A DNA stretch of 64,000 nucleotides, taken from the NCBI GenBank assembly GCA_913061095.1, contig CAJXVM010000007.1, positions 1 through 64,000 on the forward strand, given 5' to 3'. This document shows, piece after piece, positions 16,807 to 25,457 of this stretch (its first letter is position 1; each line of letters begins with the position of its first letter). Position numbers and translations under genes: made by a program. A model generated the notes under the pieces. It had not been told where the DNA came from and made no database searches. It saw only the letters and a list, made by a program, of their open reading frames with translations. The stretch comes from an uncultured Ignavibacteria bacterium. Its GTDB lineage: Bacteria; Bacteroidota; Ignavibacteria; SZUA-365.

Positions 16807-17674
16807 CTGCCTCTCTGTGCTTGCTTGAGAGAATCTTCATTCGGGCGGTTTTTCCGCAGGTGCAGACCGGAGCCTGCGGCGGACATATGCAGGGGGCGGC
16901 CTCATACCGCATGAACCGTTTGACCAGCCGGTCCTCCAGCGAGTGGTAGGAGATCACCACCAGCCGGCCTCCGATCTTCAATGCGGCAAACGCGTGGTCG
17001 AGCGTCTCCTCGAGCACGCGCAGTTCGTCGTTGACCGCAATGCGCAGCGCCTGGAAAATCCGGGCGAGCGTTTTCTTCCGATGCGCCGGTGACGTCGCCG
17101 TTGCGATGATATCCGCGAGTGCCCCGGTCGTCGTGATTGGCTGTTCCTCGCGGGCGTGAACGATGGCACGTGCGATGCGGCGGCTGTGCCGCTCTTCTCC
17201 GTAGGTGAAGAAGATCCGCGCGAGCTCCTCCTCGCTTTCGCGTGCGATGATATCCGCGGCGCTGACGCTATGTCTGTGGTCCATACGCATGTCAAGAGGA
17301 CCGTCGTGGCGGAAACTGAATCCTCTCTCCGGAACATCTATCTGATGTGATGAGACCCCGAGATCAAGCAGGATCCCATCGATCATGGGAATATCATGTT
17401 GCGTTAGTGCGTCGCTCAGATGGACCACGTTGCTGTGTACGAGCGTCATTCTGCGCTCGTCCTGAAACAGCTGCTGTGCATGGGCGATGGCGTCTGCGTC
17501 CTGGTCAAAACCGAGGACACGCGCCTGATCGCCTACTCTCTCAAGGAGCCGGAGGCTGTGCCCGCCGCCGCCCAGCGTTCCGTCGACATAGACGCCGTCG
17601 GCGTCGCCGACAAGGTATTCGATGGCGGTTTCGAGAAGCACCGGTATGTGATATCCGCCTGTCTCATCCTGCAT
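16733..17674 (-). CDS. rsmH: 16S rRNA C1402 N4-methyltransferase RsmH
   Basis: SAM-dependent methyltransferase (MraW) modifying C1402 of 16S rRNA. Its 313 residues begin with the family-typical HIPVLLETAIEYL, then DGTLGGGGHS (SAM motif), LLDLGVSSHQ and the C-terminal VISYHSLEDRLVKR. The ATG at 17674 shares its A with the mraZ TGA; a GTG one codon earlier is the alternative. GGGAGG lies at suitable distance. Confidence 0.97.
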   Translation of the reverse strand: MQDETGGYHIPVLLETAIEYLVGDADGVYVDGTLGGGGHSLRLLERVGDQARVLGFDQDADAIAHAQQLFQDERRMTLVHSNVVHLSDALTQHDIPMIDGILLDLGVSSHQIDVPERGFSFRHDGPLDMRMDHRHSVSAADIIARESEEELARIFFTYGEERHSRRIARAIVHAREEQPITTTGALADIIATATSPAHRKKTLARIFQALRIAVNDELRVLEETLDHAFAALKIGGRLVVISYHSLEDRLVKRFMRYEAAPCICPPQAPVCTCGKTARMKILSSKHREADESEIRRNPRARSARLRAGEKIHA

Positions 17675-18126
17675 CACATGCCTCCCATCACGCGCGCTGC
17701 GACGGATTCGTAGGTCTGGTCGGCATTGCGCTCGTGATAGCTCCGGAAGCTTTCGGGACTCCAGATTTCGATCTTTTCCAGCGCACCGATAATGATTACC
17801 TTATCCGTGACCCCGGCGAACTCCATGAGTTCCTGGGGGATCATGATCCGTGACTGCCGGTCGAGCGTCACTTCCTGCGCCCACATCATGAGCGTGCGGA
17901 GAAAGAGACGATCCTCCTCGCGGTGTTTATTCAGCTTGCTGCGAAGCTCGTCTTCCAGCTGACTCCATACATCCATCGGAAAGAGGTCGAGACTGAATTC
18001 ATAGCCGCGTGTAATGACAAAGGAATCGTTGGCCTCAGGCGAAAGATTCTTGCGCAGCTTCGACGGGAGGCTGACGCGCCCCTTGTCGTCTACTGCGTGT
18101 TCATATTTGCCTTTGAATCCTGTCAT
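17674..18126 (-). CDS. mraZ: Transcriptional regulator MraZ
   Basis: DNA-binding regulator of the dcw cluster. The 150-residue protein carries two SpoVT/AbrB-type MraZ repeats, starting GKYEHAVDDKGRVSLPSKLR and, in the second half, TLDRQSRIMIPQELMEFAG. The ATG at 18126 fits the family N-terminus (MTGFKGKYEH); a TTG four codons upstream (18138) is possible because the ribosome binding site AGAGGA sits very close to the ATG. Its presumed operator, four tandem TGGG decamers, lies only 16 nt upstream, so autoregulation is expected. Confidence 0.96.
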   Translation of the reverse strand: MTGFKGKYEHAVDDKGRVSLPSKLRKNLSPEANDSFVITRGYEFSLDLFPMDVWSQLEDELRSKLNKHREEDRLFLRTLMMWAQEVTLDRQSRIMIPQELMEFAGVTDKVIIIGALEKIEIWSPESFRSYHERNADQTYESVAARVMGGM

Positions 18127-18141
18127 TTCCTCTGTCAATCA

Positions 18142-18181
18142 AGTTGCACCACTATCCCCCACTTCTACCCACTTTCTCCCA
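18142..18181 (-). promoter_or_regulatory. MraZ operator: four phased 10-bp boxes
   Basis: Read on the minus strand: TGGGAGAAAG, TGGGTAGAAG, TGGGGGATAG and TGGTGCAACT, four decamers with exact 10-bp spacing and no gap, between the promoter -10 region and mraZ. MraZ of E. coli and mollicutes is known to bind direct repeats of TGGGN/GTGG type at this place, so this is very probably the autoregulatory operator. The fourth box has lost one G and may bind weakly. Confidence 0.88.
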
Positions 18182-18209
18182 AAATTAAGCTTTTGAAGCT
18201 CAGAGTCAA
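18182..18209 (-). promoter_or_regulatory. Promoter of the dcw cluster (predicted)
   Basis: Minus-strand TTGACT (18204-18209), 16-nt spacer, TAATTT (18182-18187), followed directly by the MraZ boxes, which would cover the transcription start. The -10 region continues to TAATTTTG, matching the Bacteroidota -7 consensus TAnnTTTG. Confidence 0.65.
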
Positions 18210-18212
18210 GCG

Positions 18213-18493
18213 TTTTCTCCCACGGAAGGAATTATTTTTCCGACTGCCGCAAACAGCCCTGAATCAGGGGTTTTATTGAATTTAGGCGTACCCGGAATAA
18301 TCATCACCGGGTCACATCACCGGGATCTCCCGTTCTTCCTCGATTTCCCTTTCTCCCACCCCTCTCCCACCATTGAATACCATTACCCACTTTCTCCCCT
18401 CCCCTCCACCGCTCTTCCCAATCCTGTCGATCCTCACGCTCCTCACGATCCTCACGCTTGCTGCATCCGGGGAATTTCGCGATTTTGTGATCC
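18213..18493. other. Intergenic region between mraZ and the exchanger
   Basis: Besides the promoter it holds a further MraZ-like box TGGGAGAAAA (minus strand, 18213-18222) just upstream of the -35, and a distal group of TGGG words (about 18350-18398) that includes a 15-bp copy of the operator core (18384-18398 equals 18166-18180). A small palindrome CCCTGAATCAGGG followed by T-rich sequence lies at about 18256-18275. At 18421-18456 there is a 9-bp tandem repeat of CGATCCTCA type. I see no convincing gene. Confidence 0.5.
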
Positions 18494-19414
18494 ATGGAAT
18501 TCCTGCCGCATATTCTCGTCATGGGTATCACCGTCATCGGACTCTGGAAAGGAGCCGAGTGGGTCGTCATTTCCGCCGCGCACATTTCCCGCAAACTGGG
18601 CCTCTCGGAAATGGTGATCGGACTGACCATCGTCGCCATCGGGACATCGGCACCGGAGTTCGCCGTGAGCATTACTGCGGCGATCAGGGGACAGGCCGAC
18701 ATTTCTGTCGGCAACATCGTCGGCTCCAACATCTTCAATCTCGGGTTCATCCTCGGAGGCGTCGCGCTCTTCGGTACCTGCGCGACGAACCGCCGCACCG
18801 TCCTGCGTGACGGCAGCATGCTTATCGGGGCCGGATTCCTGCTGCTGATTTTTCTTGCGGACGAAGTACTGCGTGCCTGGGAAGGTGTCGTGCTCGCCGG
18901 ACTCCTGGTGTCTTACGTGCTCTACCTCTTCATCCAGAAGGAACCGCTGGAGGAGGAGATTCCGGAAGGAGGATTCCGCTGGTGGGACGTGCCGAAAATC
19001 ATCCTCGGCATCGTGACGATCGTCGTCAGCGGAACCTTCCTGGTGGATTCAGCGTCAGCGGTCGCGCGCCTGGCGGGAGTTTCGGAATGGCTGATCGGTG
19101 TGACCATCGTTGCGATCGGGACGTCCATGCCGGAGTTCGCAACGTCATTCATCGCCGTACTTAAAGGACATCACGGCATCTCGGTGGGAAATCTCGTGGG
19201 GAGCGACCTGTTCAACATTCTCGGGGTGCTGGGACTCGCCGCCATCATCCGTCCCCTGCACCTCACGCCGGGCACGTATATCAACATCGTCCTGCTCGCC
19301 GTGTTCATGGTCGTCGTCGTCGTCACCATGCGCACCGGCTGGCGCGTGTCACGCGCGGAAGGAGTGCTGCTGCTCGTGCTGACGATCGTGCGCTGGATCA
19401 TCAATATGAATTGA
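18494..19414 (+). CDS. Calcium/sodium antiporter, CaCA family (YrbG-like)
   Basis: Inner-membrane cation exchanger of 306 residues with about ten membrane helices. It shows the two inverted alpha-repeats of the family: GLTIVAIGTSAPEFAVS...GNIVGSNIFN in the first half and GVTIVAIGTSMPEFATS...GNLVGSDLFN in the second. Both acidic residues in the PEF motifs and the GS(N/D)xFN motifs are intact, so transport function is expected; ion choice (Ca2+/Na+ or H+) cannot be read from sequence. It is divergent from the dcw cluster and stands alone. No strong ribosome binding site is visible. Confidence 0.93.
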   Translation: MEFLPHILVMGITVIGLWKGAEWVVISAAHISRKLGLSEMVIGLTIVAIGTSAPEFAVSITAAIRGQADISVGNIVGSNIFNLGFILGGVALFGTCATNRRTVLRDGSMLIGAGFLLLIFLADEVLRAWEGVVLAGLLVSYVLYLFIQKEPLEEEIPEGGFRWWDVPKIILGIVTIVVSGTFLVDSASAVARLAGVSEWLIGVTIVAIGTSMPEFATSFIAVLKGHHGISVGNLVGSDLFNILGVLGLAAIIRPLHLTPGTYINIVLLAVFMVVVVVTMRTGWRVSRAEGVLLLVLTIVRWIINMN

Positions 19415-19541
19415 ATGTGGGCTGGGGGCTCCTGAGAACGTCTTTTCATCGCGCGACAACCACACGCTCACGCGTGCGGATAACGCAGCCGACCCGCGGT
19501 CGTATCGTTATAACGGACCTGCGGCGGCGAATAGCCAACGG
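19415..19541 (-). repeat. Convergent gap with REP-like hairpin
   Basis: Between two convergent genes. On the minus strand an 8-bp stem (19460-19467 paired with 19472-19479, one wobble pair) encloses a GTGA tetraloop, preceded by TTAT instead of GTAG. About 25 bp including the hairpin are nearly identical to the element at 35677-35696. No T-run, so it is not a clear terminator. Confidence 0.55.
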
Positions 19542-20651
19542 CTAGATTCTGTCTCGGATTTCGCTGATTTCGTGCGGCAGCACGACGCGCTTGTACGTGG
19601 AAAAATATTCGAGAAGGGTGTCAAGCATGGCAGTGGCAGGTTCGCGCATGGGATCGAGCGCAGGCAGACCGGTGCGCCGATACAGATCGTTGATTGTAAG
19701 CCGATAATCCTCTTTGTTGAGGTCCATCGAGTTCAACCCGATCGCCACCACACCCGCCTGCTTGAAAATGAGCATGATGTCTTCGTGCAGTTTGATGCTG
19801 GTTTCCACCGACGGCAGCGGCAACCCGTAGCCGTCGGATTCACGAGCAGGCTGATGACAGAGAATCATCGCGTCGGGCATGGCTCCGTGCAGAAGACCAA
19901 GCGCAATCGGTGAATTGCCGCAGTTGGTCACTGCACCCTGTCCCTCGACGATCACGTACTCGTATCCCTCATTCGCGGCCTTGTCGATCTCGAACTCGAT
20001 CGCGCCGTTGATAAAATCACTGGGGATGTCTTCAGCCGAAACGCCGCGGCCGGCGATCAGAATACCGGTCGGCCCCGTTCCGATCATCGCTGCTTTCATT
20101 CCTCGCCGCTGCATTTCGCGGTACAGCATCAGCGCGGTTGTCATCTTTCCCGTGTTCGAATCCGTGCCCACCGTGAGAATGGTGTTCACATCGCGCCGGC
20201 GCCAGCTGCCCTGCGCGCGAATCTGATGACTCTTCGAAACATGATGCAGGTCATGAATGCGCAGGCCCTTGCGCTCGGCCAGCGCCGCAAACTCCGGATC
20301 ACGCCCGAGACGCTGCTTCAGCCCGCTCACCACGTGCAGACCCGAGTCAAGCGCCTTGTGAATCATCGCACGCCAGGTGTCGGGCAGCACACCGCCGAGC
20401 GGCGTGATGCCGATGAGCATCGAATCGGGACGAAACTGCATCGCCTCTTCGAGCGAATGCACGATGGGCGTCTCCCCGCCGAAGCCGATAGCTTCCTGCG
20501 TGGTCTTCTGCTCCTTCGTACTGTCAATGACGGCGACGATGCGCTCGGGAACGTAGAGCAGCGCGGCGATTACCATGCGCAGACCGATGGAGCTGAGCCG
20601 TCCCTCGGCCAGCAGCACCATCCGTTCGGTATGCGCTTCGGTCATCACCAT
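19542..20651 (-). CDS. DUF1611 / DgcN-family P-loop protein
   Basis: 369 residues: an N-terminal Rossmann-like domain (about 1-135) and a P-loop domain with GTDSNTGKMTTAL (about 150-162), which together match the DUF1611 family. Members named DgcN act as N-acetyltransferases in D-glutamate use, usually beside a DgcA epimerase; no such partner is seen here, so the substrate is open. The ATG at 20651 was chosen because it lies 10 nt after the purA stop; the reading frame stays open into purA only by chance. Likely the last gene of the secD-secF-STAS-purA operon. Confidence 0.85.
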   Translation of the reverse strand: MVMTEAHTERMVLLAEGRLSSIGLRMVIAALLYVPERIVAVIDSTKEQKTTQEAIGFGGETPIVHSLEEAMQFRPDSMLIGITPLGGVLPDTWRAMIHKALDSGLHVVSGLKQRLGRDPEFAALAERKGLRIHDLHHVSKSHQIRAQGSWRRRDVNTILTVGTDSNTGKMTTALMLYREMQRRGMKAAMIGTGPTGILIAGRGVSAEDIPSDFINGAIEFEIDKAANEGYEYVIVEGQGAVTNCGNSPIALGLLHGAMPDAMILCHQPARESDGYGLPLPSVETSIKLHEDIMLIFKQAGVVAIGLNSMDLNKEDYRLTINDLYRRTGLPALDPMREPATAMLDTLLEYFSTYKRVVLPHEISEIRDRI

Positions 20652-20661
20652 GTCGCTGTCG

Positions 20662-21966
<1,305 letters not shown>

Positions 21967-21986
21967 TCATGAAACAGGTTGCATCT

Positions 21987-22013
21987 GGCCTCCCCCGAAA
22001 TCCCCGGGAGGCC
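21987..22013 (-). other. GC-rich hairpin upstream of purA
   Basis: GGCCTCCC (21987-21994) pairs perfectly with GGGAGGCC (22006-22013). It lies in the 87-nt leader between the STAS gene and purA. There is no T-run on either strand, so it may be an mRNA processing or stability element rather than a terminator. Confidence 0.35.
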
Positions 22014-22035
22014 GTATCGTTGTTTTGTCGCGCCG

Positions 22036-22377
22036 TCAGGAAGCAAAGCTTGCGACGGCCTCGTCCACGGTCTGATACGGAGTGAAGATCGTGTGCAGCT
22101 TCGTGATCTCGATCAGCTTCCGCACGTTCTCGCCGAGGCAGGCGAGCTTGAGCTCGCCACCGTTGTTCTTCAGCGTTGTGTATCCCCCGATCAGCATGCC
22201 GAGACCGGAGCTGTTCATCAGGGTGACTTTCGACAGTTCGAGAACGATCTGCTTCTTGCCATCGTCGAGCAGTCGATGGAGTTCCTCGTTGAGGGCGTTG
22301 GCTTCCGGACCGCCGAGGATGGACCCCTGCAGTTCGAGAATGGTCACGCCGTTCTTCTCTGAGGATGGGATCTGCAT
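22036..22377 (-). CDS. STAS-domain protein (anti-sigma factor antagonist type)
   Basis: 113 residues forming a single STAS domain of SpoIIAA/RsbV type. The phosphorylatable serine region MNSSGLGML (about residues 54-62) is intact. Such proteins bind and release partner-switching kinases that hold sigma factors or other targets. No RsbW-like kinase or PP2C phosphatase is in the window, so its partner is unknown. It starts 9 nt after secF, with its ribosome binding site AGAGG close to the secF stop, so it is in the sec operon. Confidence 0.9.
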   Translation of the reverse strand: MQIPSSEKNGVTILELQGSILGGPEANALNEELHRLLDDGKKQIVLELSKVTLMNSSGLGMLIGGYTTLKNNGGELKLACLGENVRKLIEITKLHTIFTPYQTVDEAVASFAS

Positions 22378-22386
22378 GCGAACCTC

Positions 22387-23307
22387 TTAGAAGGTGATTT
22401 TAGCGTTCCGGCTCTTGGTCCAGTCAAGTGTCAGCGCACTCGCGACAAAAATACTTGAGTACGTACCCGTCAGCACGCCGATGGACATCGCAAACGCGAA
22501 ACCGCGCGTAGGCTCGCCGCCGAAAAACAGCAGCGCAAGCATGGTGATCAGCGTGGTAATACTGGTCAGCACCGTGCGGCTCATGGTCGTGTTGATGCTC
22601 TTGTTCAGCACCGGCTCGAAGGCGCTGGATTTGAACAGCTTCAGGTTCTCACGTACGCGGTCGAAGACGACCACGGTGTCGTTGACCGAGAAACCGACCA
22701 GTGTCAGGAACGCGGCCACCATCGCCTGGTCAAATTCCAGGTTCAGCCCCGGGATCAATCCGGTGAATATGGATATCAGTCCGAGCGTCAGCAGCACGTC
22801 ATGGAACAGCGCCACGACCGCGCCGATAGCGAAAATGAACTTGAAGCGGAATCCGATATAGATCAGGATGCCGATCAGCGCGAAGAAAATCGCCACGACG
22901 GAATCCCGCCGCATCTCCGACCCGATCTTCGCCTCCACGCGGTTTTCCTGCAGCAGCGTGATGCCCTGATCGGGAAAATGATTCGTCAGCACTTCCTTAA
23001 TACGATCCGAAACGGCCGTGCCGACACCCTTCTGATCGGTGCGGATGATCCAGTCGGTGTCGGTGCCGAACGACTTGATTTCGATGCTGCCCATGTCGGC
23101 TTCGTTCATCCAGCTACGCAGCTCGTTGATCTCCAGTGGACGCGGGAAGCGGACGACCACTTCCGTGCCGCCCTTGAAATCGAGACCGAATTCAATGCCC
23201 TTGAGGAAGAGTGACGCAAATCCGGCCACAAGCACGATGGCGGAGAGCATGTAAAAACTCTTCCTCTTCCCCATGAAATCGATGTTCAGTTCTTTGAAGA
23301 TTTTCAT
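22387..23307 (-). CDS. secF: Protein translocase subunit SecF
   Basis: Inner-membrane RND-type subunit that with SecD uses the proton gradient to assist protein export. 306 residues with six predicted membrane helices, the N-terminal family start FKELNIDFMGKRK, GLDFKGGTE, and the conserved GFSVNDTVVVFDRVREN and RTVLTSITTLITMLALLFFGG. It follows secD by 48 nt with AGGAGA upstream. Confidence 0.97.
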   Translation of the reverse strand: MKIFKELNIDFMGKRKSFYMLSAIVLVAGFASLFLKGIEFGLDFKGGTEVVVRFPRPLEINELRSWMNEADMGSIEIKSFGTDTDWIIRTDQKGVGTAVSDRIKEVLTNHFPDQGITLLQENRVEAKIGSEMRRDSVVAIFFALIGILIYIGFRFKFIFAIGAVVALFHDVLLTLGLISIFTGLIPGLNLEFDQAMVAAFLTLVGFSVNDTVVVFDRVRENLKLFKSSAFEPVLNKSINTTMSRTVLTSITTLITMLALLFFGGEPTRGFAFAMSIGVLTGTYSSIFVASALTLDWTKSRNAKITF

Positions 23308-23355
23308 TGTACTCTATTGTCTCCTGAGTCACTTGCTATTTAAGGGGCGTTCCGA

Positions 23356-25290
23356 TCAGCCGAACTTGACGACGTTCGGTGCGTTGTCGACCGTGAGTTC
23401 AAAAATGACGCGCGTCATGATGATGGCGGTAAACAGTGAACAGATGATACCGATCATCAGGGTGAGCGCAAAGCCCTGTACCGGACCGGAGCCGAACTGG
23501 TACAGGATGATGCTCGTCAGCAGCGTCGTCAGGTTCGAGTCGATGATGGCCGGGAAGGCCCTCGCATACCCGGCATCGATGGCCGCGCGCAGTGTCTTGC
23601 CCGCCGTCGTCTCCTCCCGGATACGTTCGTTGATCAGCACGTTGGCATCGACCGCCATACCCACGGTGAGCAGGATACCGGCGATGCCCGGCAGCGTCAG
23701 CGTGCCCTGGAATCCCGCCAGGATGGCGAGAATGAAAATGACGTTGAAAACAACCGCGATGTCGGCCGGTACGCCGCCGTACTGGTAGTAGACGACCATG
23801 AAGACCAGCACGAACACCAGGCCGATGCCGAAGGAAAACACGCCCTTGTTGATGGAGTCCTCACCGAGCGACGGACCGACTGTGCGCTCCTCGATGATTT
23901 CTACCGGCGCGGGCAGGGCGCCGGCCTTGAGCACGATCTCGAGCAGCCGGGCTTCGTCCATGTCTTCCATACCCTCGATCTGCGAATTCCCGCCGATGAT
24001 TTTCTGACGGACGTTCGGGGCCGAGAACACGGCATTGTCGAGCACGATGGCGATGCGCTTGTTGACGTTCGCACCCGTGACACGCGCCCACTCGCGCGCG
24101 CCCTCGGCGTCCATCTGCATGGTCACCACCGCCCCGCCGAAGCCCTGCTGATCCATCTGCGCCTGTGCATTGGTGATCACTTCACCGGTAAGCTCGGGCT
24201 TGCTCTTCAGCATGTAAAATTCATACATCTCGGCGCCGTCGTTGAACGTCACCGGCTTGGCCGCCCATGCGAAGGAAATGCCCTCGGGGATGGCGCGGCG
24301 GATGTCATCGCGATCGAGGATGTTGTCGATGCGGTCGCGCTGATCATCCGATGCGAAAAGACCATACTCGGTGGGAATGAAAAGACCGAGGAAGGGATTT
24401 TCCTCCTTCCACTTTTCGAACTGCTCCTCTTCCGTCAGTGTCTCGTCTTCGACGGCGTCACCCGTGAGGGAGTCCAGCGCATCGGCGGCGGCCACGTCGG
24501 AAGTGTCTTCCCCGGTTTCGCCTTCCGCGATCGCCTCGTCACCGGATTCATCGGCCACGACCGTGGTGTCTTCCGTCGCCGTGGTGTCTTCGATCGGCTT
24601 GCCGGTGAGCACACGGTTGAAATTCTCGATGGCCTGCAGCTGCAGGTTTTCGCTGGCAAACAGTTTGAACTCGAGCTGTGCGGTCTCCTGAATCAGGCTG
24701 CGCACTTCGCGCTCGTCGCTCACGCCCGGCAGCTCGAGGATGATGCGGCGGCTGCCGCTGCGCGTGATCGCGACCTCGGAGACGCCGTACTGGTCGATAC
24801 GGTTGCGGATAATTTCCAGCGCGCGCTCGACGGCCTTCTCGGTTTCATCCTGCAGCTTGCTCATGACATCGGAGTTGGAATCACGAATACTGCCGTAATA
24901 CCGGCTCAGCCGCATGTTGCGCTCCTCGAAGCGCCTGCGGAAGATATCGAGCACGGGTTCGTCACTCGTGAGTGATTCCTCCTTCGTGGCGGCGAGGATT
25001 TCCCGGAGATTCTCGTCCTCGTTTTTGGCCAGCTTGGACAGCAACTCCACGATGTCAACTTCCATCGTGACATACATGCCGCCCTGCAGGTCGAGACCCA
25101 GCTTCAGGCGTTTTTCGCGGGCACTGCGGATATCTCCTTCGTTTTCATCGAAATATGCCGTGCTGTCTTCCCCGGAAAGGTTCTCCAGCTTACCCTCGTG
25201 TACCGTATCCATGTAGGTCGGGTACAGAAGATATCCGGAGAGGAGGATGAAAGCGACAATCAGGATGATCCGGAATAAGTATTTCTTCAC
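23356..25290 (-). CDS. secD: Protein translocase subunit SecD
   Basis: 644-residue partner of SecF. An N-terminal helix is followed by GLDLQGGMYVTMEVD (66-80), the P1 periplasmic domain, and at the C-terminus the six-helix RND part with GMAVDANVLINERIREE. Residues about 233-292 are an unusual acidic, low-complexity insertion rich in D, E, T and A within the periplasmic region. The start read here is GTG at 25290, with GGAGG about 12 nt upstream, a rather long distance. A good promoter lies at 25365-25393. Confidence 0.96.
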   Translation of the reverse strand: MKKYLFRIILIVAFILLSGYLLYPTYMDTVHEGKLENLSGEDSTAYFDENEGDIRSAREKRLKLGLDLQGGMYVTMEVDIVELLSKLAKNEDENLREILAATKEESLTSDEPVLDIFRRRFEERNMRLSRYYGSIRDSNSDVMSKLQDETEKAVERALEIIRNRIDQYGVSEVAITRSGSRRIILELPGVSDEREVRSLIQETAQLEFKLFASENLQLQAIENFNRVLTGKPIEDTTATEDTTVVADESGDEAIAEGETGEDTSDVAAADALDSLTGDAVEDETLTEEEQFEKWKEENPFLGLFIPTEYGLFASDDQRDRIDNILDRDDIRRAIPEGISFAWAAKPVTFNDGAEMYEFYMLKSKPELTGEVITNAQAQMDQQGFGGAVVTMQMDAEGAREWARVTGANVNKRIAIVLDNAVFSAPNVRQKIIGGNSQIEGMEDMDEARLLEIVLKAGALPAPVEIIEERTVGPSLGEDSINKGVFSFGIGLVFVLVFMVVYYQYGGVPADIAVVFNVIFILAILAGFQGTLTLPGIAGILLTVGMAVDANVLINERIREETTAGKTLRAAIDAGYARAFPAIIDSNLTTLLTSIILYQFGSGPVQGFALTLMIGIICSLFTAIIMTRVIFELTVDNAPNVVKFG

Positions 25291-25364
25291 GGCCGATCAG
25301 ACCTCCAGCGTCAATATGTATGAGAACTTCACAAACATTTCGTCAAAAATGGCTCAGAGAGATA

Positions 25365-25393
25365 AATATATTACGGCATTCGAATAAAATCAA
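25365..25393 (-). promoter_or_regulatory. Promoter of secD operon (predicted)
   Basis: Minus-strand TTGATT (25388-25393), 17-nt spacer, TATATT (25365-25370; continues as TATATTTA). Start of transcription would be about 70 nt before the secD GTG. Confidence 0.6.
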
Positions 25394-25404
25394 AGCCGAA
25401 TCGA

Positions 25405-25422
25405 CGGTTCCCCGAGGAACCG
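25405..25422 (-). terminator. Weak hairpin after aminopeptidase gene
   Basis: CGGTTCC (25405-25411) pairs with GGAACCG (25416-25422) around CCGA, 36 nt after the aminopeptidase stop codon and upstream of the secD promoter. Only a broken T-rich stretch follows, so termination is uncertain. Confidence 0.35.
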
Positions 25423-25457
25423 GAACATCCCGCAAGATACCACTTCCGGGAGCGCCG

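Noticed and set aside
18256-18275. Terminator CCCTGAATCAGGG plus T-rich tail
   Set aside because: No gene ends upstream of it on the plus strand; the short palindrome may be chance or a regulator site.
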